50,043 bases of DNA. Origin: Caldilineaceae bacterium (lineage in GTDB: Bacteria; Chloroflexota; Anaerolineae; Caldilineales; Caldilineaceae). Positions 26,586 to 35,859 of the stretch are shown here, one piece after another (position 1 is the stretch's first letter; every line of letters starts with the position of its first letter). The stretch covers positions 1 to 50,043 of the forward strand of contig JALHQH010000070.1 in NCBI GenBank assembly GCA_022842065.1, given 5' to 3'. The notes under the pieces are model-generated. The model had not been told where the DNA came from. It worked only from the letters and a program-made list of their open reading frames with translations, and made no database searches. The translations under genes and the position numbers were made by a program.

Positions 26586-27653
26586 ATGGCTGAGCTACTC
26601 AGCATTGGTCTTTACACCCTTATCATTGCCTATACGGGGGTAGGCAATCTTCGGGTTTGGGCTGAACACCGTTTGGTCGCACTGCCCAATGAACGTAGCT
26701 CCCATACAAAGCCAACCCCCAGTGGGGGCGGCGTTGCGATCGGATTGGCTAGCTTGTTGGGCATCCTGCTCTTTGCCCTGCTCGACCAACGTCTGACCCT
26801 GTCACTTTGGTTTTATAGTACGGGTGCGCTGCTGATCGGTGTCGTCAGTTGGTACGATGACCGCTTTACGGTGGCCAACCGCATTCGTTTTGCCGTTCAC
26901 AGTATTGGTGCGCTGCTTTTACTAGGCAGCAGTGGCTTTATCAACCAGATCGAATTACCGTTAGTCGGGATCATTACGCTCCATTGGCTGGGGTTTCTCG
27001 CCAGCTTTCTCTGGGTCGTTGGGTTGACCAATGCCTACAACTTTATGGATGGCATTGATGGGCTGGCCGGCAGTCAGGCAGTCCTCGCCGGCAGCAGTTG
27101 GGGGCTCATTGGTTATCTGCTCAATCAACCGCTGCTGATGGCCATCGGCCTTGTCCTCGCGGCCGGCAGTTTGGGCTTTCTGGGCTATAACTGGCCACCG
27201 GCGCGGATTTTTATGGGTGATGTTGGCAGCGCCTTTTTAGGCTATAGCTTTGCGGCGCTGACCTTATTCGGTGCCTTAATTGATCCACGGCTTACTGTGG
27301 TCGGGCTGTTGATCTTTTGGCCCTTTGTCTTTGACACACTCTTTACGCTCGTCCGCCGCTGGCAGCGCGGTGAGGATATCTTTCAGGCCCACCGTGCCCA
27401 CTTGTATCAGCGCCTGATTATTAGCGGCTATAGTCACCGCGCGGTCACCTTGCTATATAGCGCGCTGACGCTCATCGGTGCAACGCTTGGCATTGCCTGG
27501 CTCGTTGGCGTACCTGGTAGCGGCCTGACGCTGCTGCTGTTGACACCACTACTCCCCGTGAGCCTCTGTTGGTTTGTTAGCAGCCGTGAAAATCAGGAAC
27601 AGCAAATTGCCGCCAGGTTAGGTGCCTCTACCTCGCAGTCGCTTTCTGGGTAG
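26586..27653 (+). CDS. WecA/MraY-family polyprenyl-phosphate sugar-1-phosphate transferase
   Basis: 355 aa, about 10-11 membrane segments. It transfers a UDP-sugar phosphate (GlcNAc-1-P or similar) to undecaprenyl phosphate, the first membrane step of repeat-unit assembly. Diagnostic motifs are WYDDRFTVANRIRF (Asp-Asp for Mg2+), NAYNFMDGIDGLAG, MGDVGSAFLGY, and the cytoplasmic histidine loop HRAHLYQRL. GGAG lies 7 nt before the ATG. It has its own TGTAAG promoter and a long leader hairpin. Family assignment is strong; the exact sugar is not known, and a WbpL-type enzyme is possible. Confidence 0.87.
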   Translation: MAELLSIGLYTLIIAYTGVGNLRVWAEHRLVALPNERSSHTKPTPSGGGVAIGLASLLGILLFALLDQRLTLSLWFYSTGALLIGVVSWYDDRFTVANRIRFAVHSIGALLLLGSSGFINQIELPLVGIITLHWLGFLASFLWVVGLTNAYNFMDGIDGLAGSQAVLAGSSWGLIGYLLNQPLLMAIGLVLAAGSLGFLGYNWPPARIFMGDVGSAFLGYSFAALTLFGALIDPRLTVVGLLIFWPFVFDTLFTLVRRWQRGEDIFQAHRAHLYQRLIISGYSHRAVTLLYSALTLIGATLGIAWLVGVPGSGLTLLLLTPLLPVSLCWFVSSRENQEQQIAARLGASTSQSLSG

Positions 27654-28132
27654 GCGTCGCACAAGTAGCCAAACAGCACAAGCCAATCAGGACAGGCAAT
27701 ATACCAATATCGATGAAATGCGGTCGCATAATCACGTGGTCGCGCCATCCGGACGACACGAGCACATGACGACACGAGCACATGACGCTTTTCCCATCAG
27801 GTAACATGCCTGCGACACCAATAACGATGAAAATTTTCGGACGCGGATTTGTTTTTATCCGCGACAATCCGCGTTTATCCGCGTCCTATTTTCACATCAG
27901 TTTTCCATGCGTGGCGAGTGCGCCACGGTGGATGAAAAATGGTAGAATCGGATCTGCGACCGCATTGTAGGAGAGATCGAAATTTCCGTGGTGTAACTAA
28001 ACTCGCAGAACAGTTAGATCCGCGTATCTGACCGCACCACGGTTTGTGGGCGTCAGCGCAGCAAGACGTACCACGCAGGGCAGAGTGCTCTTTCCCAGAT
28101 ACGCCTAGGCGGTCGCAGAAAGGCAATCGAGA
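27654..28132. other. repeat-rich intergenic region before the IS110 remnant
   Basis: No gene seen. It contains a 16-bp exact tandem duplication (27753-27768 and 27769-27784, ACGACACGAGCACATG) and an inverted repeat GGACGCGGAT (27839-27848) / ATCCGCGTCC (27877-27886) around further ATCCGCG copies. About 160 nt then lead to the transposase; in IS110 elements the left non-coding end encodes the bridge RNA, so a decayed one may lie here. Confidence 0.5.
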
Positions 28133-28900
28133 ATGATAGACGTCATGTTTCCTTACTGTAGCGGGCTCGATGTCCACAAGAAAACGGTAGTTGCCTGTGT
28201 CCTGACCCCCGACGGCAAAGATGGCGGGGTCAAGAAACAGAGCAAGAGCTTTGCGACGACGACAGCAGGTCTAGAGGCGCTGGCGGCGTGGCTGAGCATG
28301 AATGGTGTGACACACGTGGCGATGGAGTTAACGGGTGTCTACTGGAAACCTGTGTACAACGTGCTAGTAAGCCTGTTTGAGATCTGGGTGGTCAATGCCT
28401 ACCATCTCAAACAGGTGCCAGGGCGCAAGACCGACATCAAAGATGCAGAGTGGCACCCAGGGAGTACCCGTCAACTGATGCGTCTAGGACTCTTGGAACG
28501 CAGTTTCATTCCTGATGTCGAGCAGCGCGACCGGCGCGATCTAACTCGCTTCCGCACTCGGCTAATTCAGGAGAAGAGTGCGGCGGCAAACCGTCTACAT
28601 AAGACGCTGGAAGATGCGAACACCAAGTTGACCTCAGTGTTGACCGATATCCAAGGCGTCTCGGCCCGGCTGATGTTGGAAGCGCTAATCGCCGACGAGC
28701 AGGATGTACCACAGATCGCAGAGTTGGCCAAGGGTCGGCTGCGTAGCAAGCTTCCGCTTTGGTCGAAGCGGCTTGGGCTGCTTCTCGCATTCACGGTACC
28801 GATCTGCGGGCGCAGTTTCAGCGCCTCGCCGCACGCCGCGACTGTCACCGGCTGCCGCCTAACCCGCAGCCGCACTCAACTTATAGACAACGTAGATTAA
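28133..28900 (+). pseudogene. IS110-family transposase, internally deleted
   Basis: The N-terminal DEDD domain is recognisable: GLDVHKKTVVACVL (first Asp), AMELTGVYWKPVYN (Glu) and GRKTDIKDAEW (Asp pair). The usual AEWIAQLL junction is altered to a six-residue HPGSTR insertion. From about residue 205 the frame loses homology. The C-terminal IS110 segment ALVEAAWAASRIHGTDLRAQ resumes in another frame (28756-28850), but the region between (the transposase_20 domain with its catalytic Ser) is missing. A full protein is about 400 aa; this frame gives 255. The copy is dead. Its 3' end runs into the repeat at 28879-28976. Confidence 0.8.
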
Positions 28901-28976
28901 CATGGCACAATCGTGTACTGCGCATCCCCTGATGCGCAGCCCGCTTGGTGCCAACTCTATTTGTCGTATCTATTAG
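28879..28976. repeat. palindromic repeat family 'ACTTATAGACAA', copy A
   Basis: It begins ACTTATAGACAA, has AACATGGCAC exactly 20 nt in, and ends ATCTATTAG. A copy of similar layout is at 43565-43653. An internal hairpin CTGCGCATC/GATGCGCAG lies at 28918-28939, and TGGCAC/GTGCCA form an outer pair. Confidence 0.6.
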
Positions 28977-29127
28977 CTGTTGTCGGTAGGGGTAGCTCTG
29001 CTCTCTCGTCTACCCTCTACTTTCTTATTGCCTATTTCCGTCGTTAACCTACTTCTATTTTTCTGGGCAGCAAAATTGATAAAAATTTAGCGAAACATTA
29101 ATTCATCACAAAAAAAGTCCTAACAAC

Positions 29128-29182
29128 CGTAAGCGAAAAGTAAAGATTGTAAGCAAAAATGGCCTGACAAATACGGTATACT
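29128..29182 (+). promoter_or_regulatory. capD promoter, CGTAAG + TGTAAG boxes
   Basis: CGTAAG (29128) and TGTAAG (29148) are 20 bp apart; the second is 29 bp before TATACT (29177-29182). No -35. The transcript leader to the ATG at 29283 would be about 95 nt. Confidence 0.55.
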
Positions 29183-29282
29183 AGGCACAGCTTTTGACTT
29201 ACCAGCGTTACTCGTCAACCACCGCCCACCTCCCTTGCAGCCACTATTTCCAACTTATCGTGAGAACCCCCAGGTGTGATCT

Positions 29283-31313
29283 ATGCTCAGTCCAAATCAA
29301 GCTTCACAAAAAGTTCAGCACTCACTGGCGCATCAGCTCCTGCATCTGCGTAATCGCCATTTTGTTGCCATCGATCTGCTCATCTTTCTCGCAACGCCTT
29401 TCCTGGCCCTCTATTTGCGCACCGACAAGCTGACGGCAGTCGGTCTAGTGGGCGAGGCCTTGCTGCTCTACACGATCGTCGCCCTGGTGATCCGTATGGG
29501 CTTTAACTATGCCTTTGGTATGTACCGCCGCTACTGGCGCTTTGCCGGTGCGGTTGACTTTGCCGAATTAGTCCTGGCGACCAGCCTGGCCCTCTTGGTT
29601 ATTGCCTGTTGTTTTATTGCCGGCAATGTGGGGTGGCCGGATCTCTTTCTCCTACCGCGCTCGCTGCCCTTGATCGATAGCATGCTGGGGTTGCTGCTGG
29701 TGGGGGGGGTGCGCGCTAGCGTGCGGCTGAGCGAAAATGTGCGGGCCCGCCCCTTGCCCGCCTCCCTGACGGCACTAGAAAGCCAGCGCACGCTGATCGT
29801 CGGGGCGGGCTATACCGGTGCCCTCCTCGCGCGCGAGCTGCGCGACAACAGCCAGATCCATCTTGATCTGATCGGCTTTGTCGATGATGACCAAGAGAAG
29901 CAGGGCATGCAATTGCACAACGTGCGGGTCCTGGGCAATCATCAGCAACTACCGGCGCTCCTGCGCGACTATCGGATCGAGCGGGTAATCATTGCCATGC
30001 CTTCGGCTTCCGGCAAAGTAATTCGTGCGATCGCTGCGATCTGTCAGGCGGCCGACGTCTGGGTCCAGACCATGCCTGGCGTCCACGAACTGCTCAACGG
30101 CAATGTCAGTATTAGCCGCTTGCGCAATATCCAGATCGAGGATCTCTTGCGCCGTGCGCCGATCCAGACGGACATAGGCGCCGTGCGGAGCCTGCTCGCC
30201 GGCAAACGGGTTCTGGTCACAGGCGGTGGTGGCTCGATTGGCAGCGAACTCTGCCGCCAGATTCTCCGCTGTGGGCCGGCCCAATTACTCTTGGTTGGTC
30301 ATGGCGAAAATTCGATCTTTGAGATCAGCAATGAATTACAGCGACAACTTGCCACGGAAGAGCTAACGCACACAGGGTCACGTCCAATCATCAAGCCCAT
30401 CATCGCCGATCTACGTTTCCGTGAGCGGCTCTTCGGCATCTTCGCGGCCGAGCGTCCGCAAGTTGTCTTTCATGCCGCGGCGCACAAACATGTGCCGTTG
30501 ATGGAAGGCAATGTTGTAGAAGCGATTACCAACAACGTGTTGGGTACGCGGCTCTTACTCGCGGCGGCGGAACGCTACGACGTCGAGCGCTTTGTCATGA
30601 TCTCGACCGACAAGGCCGTCAACCCCACCAATGTAATGGGCGCGAGCAAGCGCGCAGCCGAGTTATTAGTCTTGGCCGCGGCGCAACGCACCGGCCGTTT
30701 CTACCAGGTCGTACGCTTTGGCAATGTATTAGGGAGCCGGGGTAGTGTTCTCCACACCTTCAAAGCACAGATTGCCGCGGGTGGGCCAATCACGGTCACC
30801 GACCCAGAGATGGTGCGCTACTTTATGACCATCCCGGAGGCGGTGCAATTGGTCCTGCAAGCCGCGGTGGTGGGCCGGGGTGGCCAGGTGCTCATGTTGG
30901 ATATGGGCGACCCGATCCGGATTGTCGATCTCGCGCATGATCTGATCGAGCTGTCCGGCTTGCAAGTTGGGCGCGACATCGAAATCGCCTTTAGTGGCTT
31001 GCGCCCCGGCGAGAAGCTCTACGAAGAGATGTTCACCCCTGGGGAAGATTACCGCCGCACCCAACATGCCAAGATCTTCATGGCGCATAATGCTAGCACA
31101 TTTGTACCCCCCGCGCTCGATGAGGCCATTGATAGTCTGGTTGCGACCGCATTGGCCAACAACAGCGAGCGCGTGATCATGTTACTGTCACAGCTGCTGC
31201 CCGAATATCAGCCATGGGCAAGCGCAGCAGCTGTCCTCCCTGCCGATCCGCCCCATGAGCGGGTCGCGCCATCAAACCAGCCCCTGACCTTTACCCCTGC
31301 ATTAGGTGGTTAG
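29283..31313 (+). CDS. CapD/WbpM-type nucleotide-sugar 4,6-dehydratase, membrane-anchored
   Basis: 676 aa. About four N-terminal membrane helices (residues 30-140), a CoA-binding-like Rossmann domain with LIVGAGYTGALLARELRD (about 165-185), then the catalytic SDR domain with VLVTGGGGSIGSELCRQI (about 310). The active-site region ISTDKAVNPTNVMGASKRAAE (about 440) has the Met/Lys (MxxxK) arrangement of large WbpM-type UDP-GlcNAc 4,6-dehydratases. Such enzymes make UDP-4-keto-6-deoxy-GlcNAc for bacillosamine, QuiNAc or FucNAc. Length is typical of WbpM/CapD (about 600-680). It has its own TGTAAG promoter. Specificity is inferred. Confidence 0.88.
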   Translation: MLSPNQASQKVQHSLAHQLLHLRNRHFVAIDLLIFLATPFLALYLRTDKLTAVGLVGEALLLYTIVALVIRMGFNYAFGMYRRYWRFAGAVDFAELVLATSLALLVIACCFIAGNVGWPDLFLLPRSLPLIDSMLGLLLVGGVRASVRLSENVRARPLPASLTALESQRTLIVGAGYTGALLARELRDNSQIHLDLIGFVDDDQEKQGMQLHNVRVLGNHQQLPALLRDYRIERVIIAMPSASGKVIRAIAAICQAADVWVQTMPGVHELLNGNVSISRLRNIQIEDLLRRAPIQTDIGAVRSLLAGKRVLVTGGGGSIGSELCRQILRCGPAQLLLVGHGENSIFEISNELQRQLATEELTHTGSRPIIKPIIADLRFRERLFGIFAAERPQVVFHAAAHKHVPLMEGNVVEAITNNVLGTRLLLAAAERYDVERFVMISTDKAVNPTNVMGASKRAAELLVLAAAQRTGRFYQVVRFGNVLGSRGSVLHTFKAQIAAGGPITVTDPEMVRYFMTIPEAVQLVLQAAVVGRGGQVLMLDMGDPIRIVDLAHDLIELSGLQVGRDIEIAFSGLRPGEKLYEEMFTPGEDYRRTQHAKIFMAHNASTFVPPALDEAIDSLVATALANNSERVIMLLSQLLPEYQPWASAAAVLPADPPHERVAPSNQPLTFTPALGG

Positions 31314-31668
31314 TGATAGGGAGCTCAAGGGCGTAGGGTTTAGCAAAGGACAACACTGCATTTTTTGATGCTATTTCGGCCCCAATGGGCGATCAGATCG
31401 GCGGTGAAAGACATTGGTAGACCCTACATGAGCCCCCTATCCGGTTTTCGCGTAACGACTAACCCCTCCCGCGCCCCAAGGGCACCCGCTCCCCTGCTAA
31501 GGGAGGGAATCGTTGACCCCGAGACCGTTCCTCCCCTTACCAGGGGGAGGAACGGTGGGGGTGGCTTGGTAGTTACGTTTTCGCTGAGAATGATTTGACA
31601 TCTGTCCCCCAGTTGCCGTAAGCGGCTACGACATTTTCCCGATCTTTGGGCCAAAAGATACGCATATT
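31314..31668. repeat. intergenic repeat with 13-bp hairpin
   Basis: No gene seen. ACCGTTCCTCCCC (31524-31536) and GGGGAGGAACGGT (31544-31556) form a perfect hairpin inside a CCCTCCC-rich stretch. Flanking GTAAC-type sequences (about 31450 and 31575) are loosely inverted. Such CCTCCCC hairpins are typical dispersed intergenic repeats. Confidence 0.5.
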
Positions 31669-31703
31669 TGCAAGGTTACATTCTGTGCGCTCTTCAGTAT
31701 AAT
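31669..31703 (+). promoter_or_regulatory. promoter of the secreted DUF11 gene, TGCAAG box
   Basis: TGCAAG (31669-31674) lies exactly 29 bp before TATAAT (31698-31703), matching the geometry of the TGTAAG promoters with one substitution. No -35. The leader to 31851 is about 140 nt. Confidence 0.45.
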
Positions 31704-31850
31704 CTGTAGGACACTCGTCATCCGTTGCGTCACGTACGCGCGTTGCTCAACCCGTTCTATCGTTATACCAGCCCAGCGTTGTGTTACGGACTGTGTCGGT
31801 CAAATCAATTACTCACTGTGACACGTATTCCCCCAAGAGGAGGCATACCC

Positions 31851-33656
31851 ATGAAATCTGTTTTCGCGAATTCTGTTGCCAGATCACGACACGTTCGCAC
31901 CGGTGTGAGCATTACCCTGGGCGCGCTCACCCTGGCGATCCTGTGGCTTGCGAGCGGCAGCAATTTACCACGCAATGCAATGGCAGCAACATTGGCAGGG
32001 GTATCAACCCTGCCGACGTTACCGACCCTGCCGACGTTGCCAACCCTGCCAACCCTGCCGACGTTGCCAACCCTGCCAACGTTGCCAACCGAGACCCCAA
32101 CCAAGACACCAACCAAGACACCAACCCCGACCAAGACACCGTTGCCGCCGAATACCGATGGGCCGCTGGAATTGGTCACGGGTTTCCCGAAAAGTGGCGA
32201 TTACTGTATGGCCTCGGGTGGTGCCGGGCTAACCTATGATGCCAGCGATAGTTTTTCGCTCAATGTTAACGGCACGCCTGTCGTTGCCTACTTCATCTGG
32301 TCAGCGCGCTATCTGGCCAGTGTTGCCGGCGATGCCGAGATTGAGGTGAAGATCAACAACGGTTCGCCGATTATGCTCAGTGCAGAGGAAGCACGCGAGG
32401 CTGCCTCTGGCTGGACTGATCGCAACCATCATACCTACCGTTCGGCCAATCTGGTCAATGATGCACGCTTTAATGGTTTGCTTACCGGCACGTTGGATGT
32501 GGTCGTGAGCAGCCTCGATTCAGCGGGGGAAGAGGATGATCAGGGTCATGGCGCAAGTTTGGTGATCTTCTACGAAAGTGCCAGTGACTGTCCCGATACC
32601 AAGGTTAACTTCTTCTTTGGTCTGGATGGTTTCCATGAGCGCTACCTGCCGCCTTTTGGCCCCAATAGCGAAGTTGTCTGTGTTGATGTGCCGATTAGCA
32701 CGGAGGAGCGCATCCTGAATGTGAAGCTCTTTGTCGGTGGCGCGGAAGGCACACGGCCCAATGCCATCTGGTATTATACCGGCACGGGCACGCATCCTAT
32801 CGACATCATCGTCAATCCCATCGGGACGCTACTTGCTGGTGCGATTGGTGCGCCAGCATTAACGGGTAATGCCGGCCAAGAATGGGATGATTACACCACC
32901 ATGATCACGGTCCCGGCCGGCGTAGAATTCGCCTGCATCCAGCTCCAATCGATTAAGACGCAGACGGCCCTCATTGATTATGGAACCAGCGGGGTTTGGG
33001 TCGGTATGGCCACCCAGTTGTTGCCCGGACCAGGCAACAACCCGTTAACCCCAACCCCAACTGCGACGGCCACCGGGACGCAGCCAACCGCAACCCCGAC
33101 CCCAACCGTCACGGCGACCGGGACACAGCCAACCGCAACCCCGACGGCCACCGACACGCAACCAACGGCCACGCCAACCATCACGCCTACGGGGACACGG
33201 CCCACTGCAACACCAACCACGGTGGCGGCACCGAAGTTCGAGCTCTTCATTACGATTGAACCGGATCCACCCGTGCCAGGGCAACCGCTGACCTTTAGGA
33301 TTCATCTCAAGAATACCGGCAACACAATCTTGCCTGGTGTCAAGCTGATTGTGATCATTCCCAACTATACCAGCTATCGCACGGCACTTGCGCTGCGCGC
33401 AGCCGGCTGGCAATGTAAGGGCAACAGCGCCGGTGACACTTGTGAGTATCCCGTTGGTGATATGGGGCTTGCCGTCGGTTCGGATGTTGACTTTGATGTG
33501 GTGGTTGATCGGGCCATCCTTCATAGTTCGGAGATTGTCCTCAATGTCCGTGCTGTCACCTCCGATGGCTTTGCCCTCAACGGCAACAGCGGCACCAATG
33601 CCGAAACCGCCGTCGAGCAGACAGTGACCATGTTCCCGCTGATCTCGACTGACTAA
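31851..33656 (+). CDS. secreted repeat-linked protein with C-terminal DUF11 domain
   Basis: 601 aa. Signal peptide (first about 44 residues, with VSITLGALTLAILWLASG). Then an LPT tandem repeat encoded by 9/18-bp units (about 31999-32095) and a TPTKTP stretch. A globular domain (about 105-385) resembles the DUF3344-like 'gene-free' surface domain (YFIWSARYLASVAGDAEIEV, DQGHGASLVIFYE). A TATPT linker (about 395-460) and a DUF11/CARDB-like beta-sandwich (FELFITIEPDPPVPGQPLTF ... GWQC, CEYPVGDMG) follow. The ATG at 31851 has a strong GAGGAGG upstream. No sortase or membrane anchor is seen. It is likely an extracellular matrix protein, co-regulated with exopolysaccharide genes through its TGCAAG promoter. 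Confidence 0.75.
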   Translation: MKSVFANSVARSRHVRTGVSITLGALTLAILWLASGSNLPRNAMAATLAGVSTLPTLPTLPTLPTLPTLPTLPTLPTLPTETPTKTPTKTPTPTKTPLPPNTDGPLELVTGFPKSGDYCMASGGAGLTYDASDSFSLNVNGTPVVAYFIWSARYLASVAGDAEIEVKINNGSPIMLSAEEAREAASGWTDRNHHTYRSANLVNDARFNGLLTGTLDVVVSSLDSAGEEDDQGHGASLVIFYESASDCPDTKVNFFFGLDGFHERYLPPFGPNSEVVCVDVPISTEERILNVKLFVGGAEGTRPNAIWYYTGTGTHPIDIIVNPIGTLLAGAIGAPALTGNAGQEWDDYTTMITVPAGVEFACIQLQSIKTQTALIDYGTSGVWVGMATQLLPGPGNNPLTPTPTATATGTQPTATPTPTVTATGTQPTATPTATDTQPTATPTITPTGTRPTATPTTVAAPKFELFITIEPDPPVPGQPLTFRIHLKNTGNTILPGVKLIVIIPNYTSYRTALALRAAGWQCKGNSAGDTCEYPVGDMGLAVGSDVDFDVVVDRAILHSSEIVLNVRAVTSDGFALNGNSGTNAETAVEQTVTMFPLISTD

Positions 33657-34155
33657 CCGCGATGGCGTACGGGCGTTGAAAATGGCACTTTCAGGCCAAC
33701 AACCGACAAGCCGAAGTAACGTTTTCACCTCGCCGATCTGCCGGCGTTGCTGCGCAAGGATGGGTAAGATACTGGGCACTATTCCCAAGTAAGTGTTTGT
33801 CCGCACTACACCCACTTACTTGGGGACGATCACCAGGAGCAGCGAGGAATCAACAATGCAGATGGCCTTTGCGCAGCGTGCTGCGACCAACAACTAAAAA
33901 TGATTTACAGGGCGCAGGCAAGAGATTCAACGGTGATTCTTTGCCTGCGCTTCCTTATTGGTGCATTATGTAAACCCTAAATGTTTCGTTATTCGCCATA
34001 ACGATGCAAAGGTAGGGATGATCAGGTGCGTCGCACGATCCAAACGCCGCTCGTCCGATCCATTGCTTACTGGACAGTGCGACGCACCTGAATCGTTATA
34101 GTTCACCCATAGATAACATGTTACGTTCTACAAAGACGAAGGAGAACCCAAAACT
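33657..34155. other. intergenic region with several hairpins and a tiny reading frame
   Basis: Hairpins: CCCAAGTAAGTG/CACTTACTTGGG (33784-33795, 33813-33824); GCGCAGGCAA/TTGCCTGCGC (33912-33921, 33941-33950), a probable terminator-like structure; and TCAGGTGCGTCGCAC/GTGCGACGCACCTGA (34022-34036, 34077-34091), related to the repeat at 1-64. A 13-codon frame with a good ribosome site lies at 33856-33897 (MQMAFAQRAATNN); it may be chance. Confidence 0.5.
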
Positions 34156-35718
34156 ATGTACCTGATTCATCGACTTACGCGCGCCGTTACGCCACTACGC
34201 CGTCGTCGCTGGCAACACCTGGGTGTGCTGCTCCTGACGCTGTCAGGTTTGGTGAGCGAGGCAGCCCCCGCGCTCTATGCCCAAAGTTGTGTCCTGTATC
34301 CCAACGACCGGGATCGCTTTGGCGTTAATGTTGCGCGCGATAACAACCGAAAGATTGACGACTATAACCTCACGCCCCTGAATGCCAACTGGTATCTCGA
34401 CTATACGGCCCAGAGTTTTCCCTCACAGCCTGGAGGCATCGCTTTTGCGCAGATGATACGCACCTCGCTTTGGAAAAGTGCCAACTTCACCAGGACCGTC
34501 GAGAATGCCTTAACCCACAATCCCGGCACACTCTGGATTTTGGGAAATGAACCGGACCGGGACAAACAGGATGGCGTGACCCCAGCCGAGTACGCCCGCT
34601 TCTACCATGATGTCTACCACTTTCTCAAGACGCGCGATGCCACGGCCCACATTGCAGTTGCCGGCATAGTACAGTCGACCCCCTTGCGCCGTCGCTATCT
34701 GGACATGGTATTAAGTGCATATAATGCGGCCTATGGAAGTGCAATGCCCGTTGATGTCTGGACAGTGCATGGCTTTATTTTGCCCGAAAATTACGAATGG
34801 GGGGCATCCATTCCTCCGGGCTTGGCAGATTTTGCGGCAGAAGGCATGCAATACACGGTGAATGACCATAACAGCGTGACCATCTTCCAGCAAAATTTGA
34901 TCGCTTTTCGCCAGTGGATGGCCGACCGGGGTTATCGGGAGCACCCATTGCTGGTTACTGAATATGGTATTTTGCTGCCGCCCGTTTTTGGTTTTACCCA
35001 TAGTCGGGTCAGTGAATTTATGCGCAGCAGCTTCGATTTCTTCCGCACGGCCACCGATAATACTATTGGCTACCCGGCCGATGGCAACCGCTTGGTGCAG
35101 AGCTGGTCGTGGTTTAGCCTAAATTACCCGCCGTTTAATGAGGTCACCGGCGAAGGGCAAAATGGTAATCTCTATGAACCTGATACAGCCGAGTTATTAC
35201 CCCTGGGCGCTGACTATGGGGCCTATGTCGATGCGTTGACGACCGATCAGCAAGTGACATTACGGCTCGACAATCTACAGTTAGCCCCGACCAGCCACAT
35301 TCTGACTTCGACACAGGCTAACGGGACCATCCCCCAGGTCACGACTGCCGCTGCGCCAAGCGCTGGGGCAAGCCTGCTGGTTACGCCCACCGTTACCTTA
35401 AGTGGCGCAGTGGTTAACACCGGCACAGCCGCTGGCTGTCGGCTCACCCTCCATCTCTGGCAGCGTACACCCACCGGCCAAACAACGCGGATCGAGAGTC
35501 GCACGATTGAGACATTGGGGCGCGCCGCACAGAGTAACTTTACAATTGAGTGGCCACTGCCCAATCTGACCCCTGGCGCACACAACATCATTATTAAAGC
35601 GCAAGCAGATAATGCGGCCATTGGTCTCCCGATTGACACAGTGCAGCGCCAACTCAATTTCAATATTTACATTGCGCCACTGACCAACAACCTCTATCTG
35701 CCGCTGATCAACCGGTAA
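34156..35718 (+). CDS. secreted clan-A glycoside hydrolase-like protein
   Basis: 520 aa. An N-terminal signal segment ends near the ALYAQS cleavage site (about residue 43). A TIM-barrel-like domain follows: LWILGNEPDRDK (acid/base Glu in NEP, about residue 136), DVWTVHGFILPENYEW, and LLVTEYGILLP (nucleophile Glu, about 276). These are the two catalytic carboxylates of clan GH-A. A C-terminal beta-sandwich (about 400-515) has lost obvious active-site residues. It probably acts on the exopolysaccharide outside the cell, as PslG does in Pseudomonas, but the exact GH family (GH39 or Asl1-like) is not certain. The convergent terminator at 35738-35787 follows. Confidence 0.72.
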   Translation: MYLIHRLTRAVTPLRRRRWQHLGVLLLTLSGLVSEAAPALYAQSCVLYPNDRDRFGVNVARDNNRKIDDYNLTPLNANWYLDYTAQSFPSQPGGIAFAQMIRTSLWKSANFTRTVENALTHNPGTLWILGNEPDRDKQDGVTPAEYARFYHDVYHFLKTRDATAHIAVAGIVQSTPLRRRYLDMVLSAYNAAYGSAMPVDVWTVHGFILPENYEWGASIPPGLADFAAEGMQYTVNDHNSVTIFQQNLIAFRQWMADRGYREHPLLVTEYGILLPPVFGFTHSRVSEFMRSSFDFFRTATDNTIGYPADGNRLVQSWSWFSLNYPPFNEVTGEGQNGNLYEPDTAELLPLGADYGAYVDALTTDQQVTLRLDNLQLAPTSHILTSTQANGTIPQVTTAAAPSAGASLLVTPTVTLSGAVVNTGTAAGCRLTLHLWQRTPTGQTTRIESRTIETLGRAAQSNFTIEWPLPNLTPGAHNIIIKAQADNAAIGLPIDTVQRQLNFNIYIAPLTNNLYLPLINR

Positions 35719-35737
35719 GGAAAGCAAGGGCCTAAGT

Positions 35738-35787
35738 CCAATCAAAGAGCGGGGCTGCTGTCATCTGCAGCCCCGCTCTTTGATTGG
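35738..35787. terminator. bidirectional terminator between convergent genes
   Basis: 21-bp perfect arms (35738-35758 and 35767-35787) with an 8-nt loop lie between the hydrolase stop and the 3' end of the minus-strand adaptor gene. The stem is GC-rich at its top. It serves both convergent transcripts. Confidence 0.75.
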
Positions 35788-35859
35788 GTCGATCAGTTCT
35801 TACGCTGTTACCTGTACCCTATTACCTTTTTGCAGGGCGGTCGTTTTTGCAGCTAGCTG

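Noticed and set aside
33415..33420. TGTAAG inside the secreted DUF11 gene (and another at about 47455 inside the M81 gene)
   Set aside because: Both are within coding sequence without a -10 at the regulon distance. They illustrate the chance background of a six-base word.
33856..33897. 13-codon frame with a good ribosome site, possible leader peptide
   Set aside because: It is too short to support by sequence alone and has no regulatory codon run. It is mentioned only within the intergenic entry.
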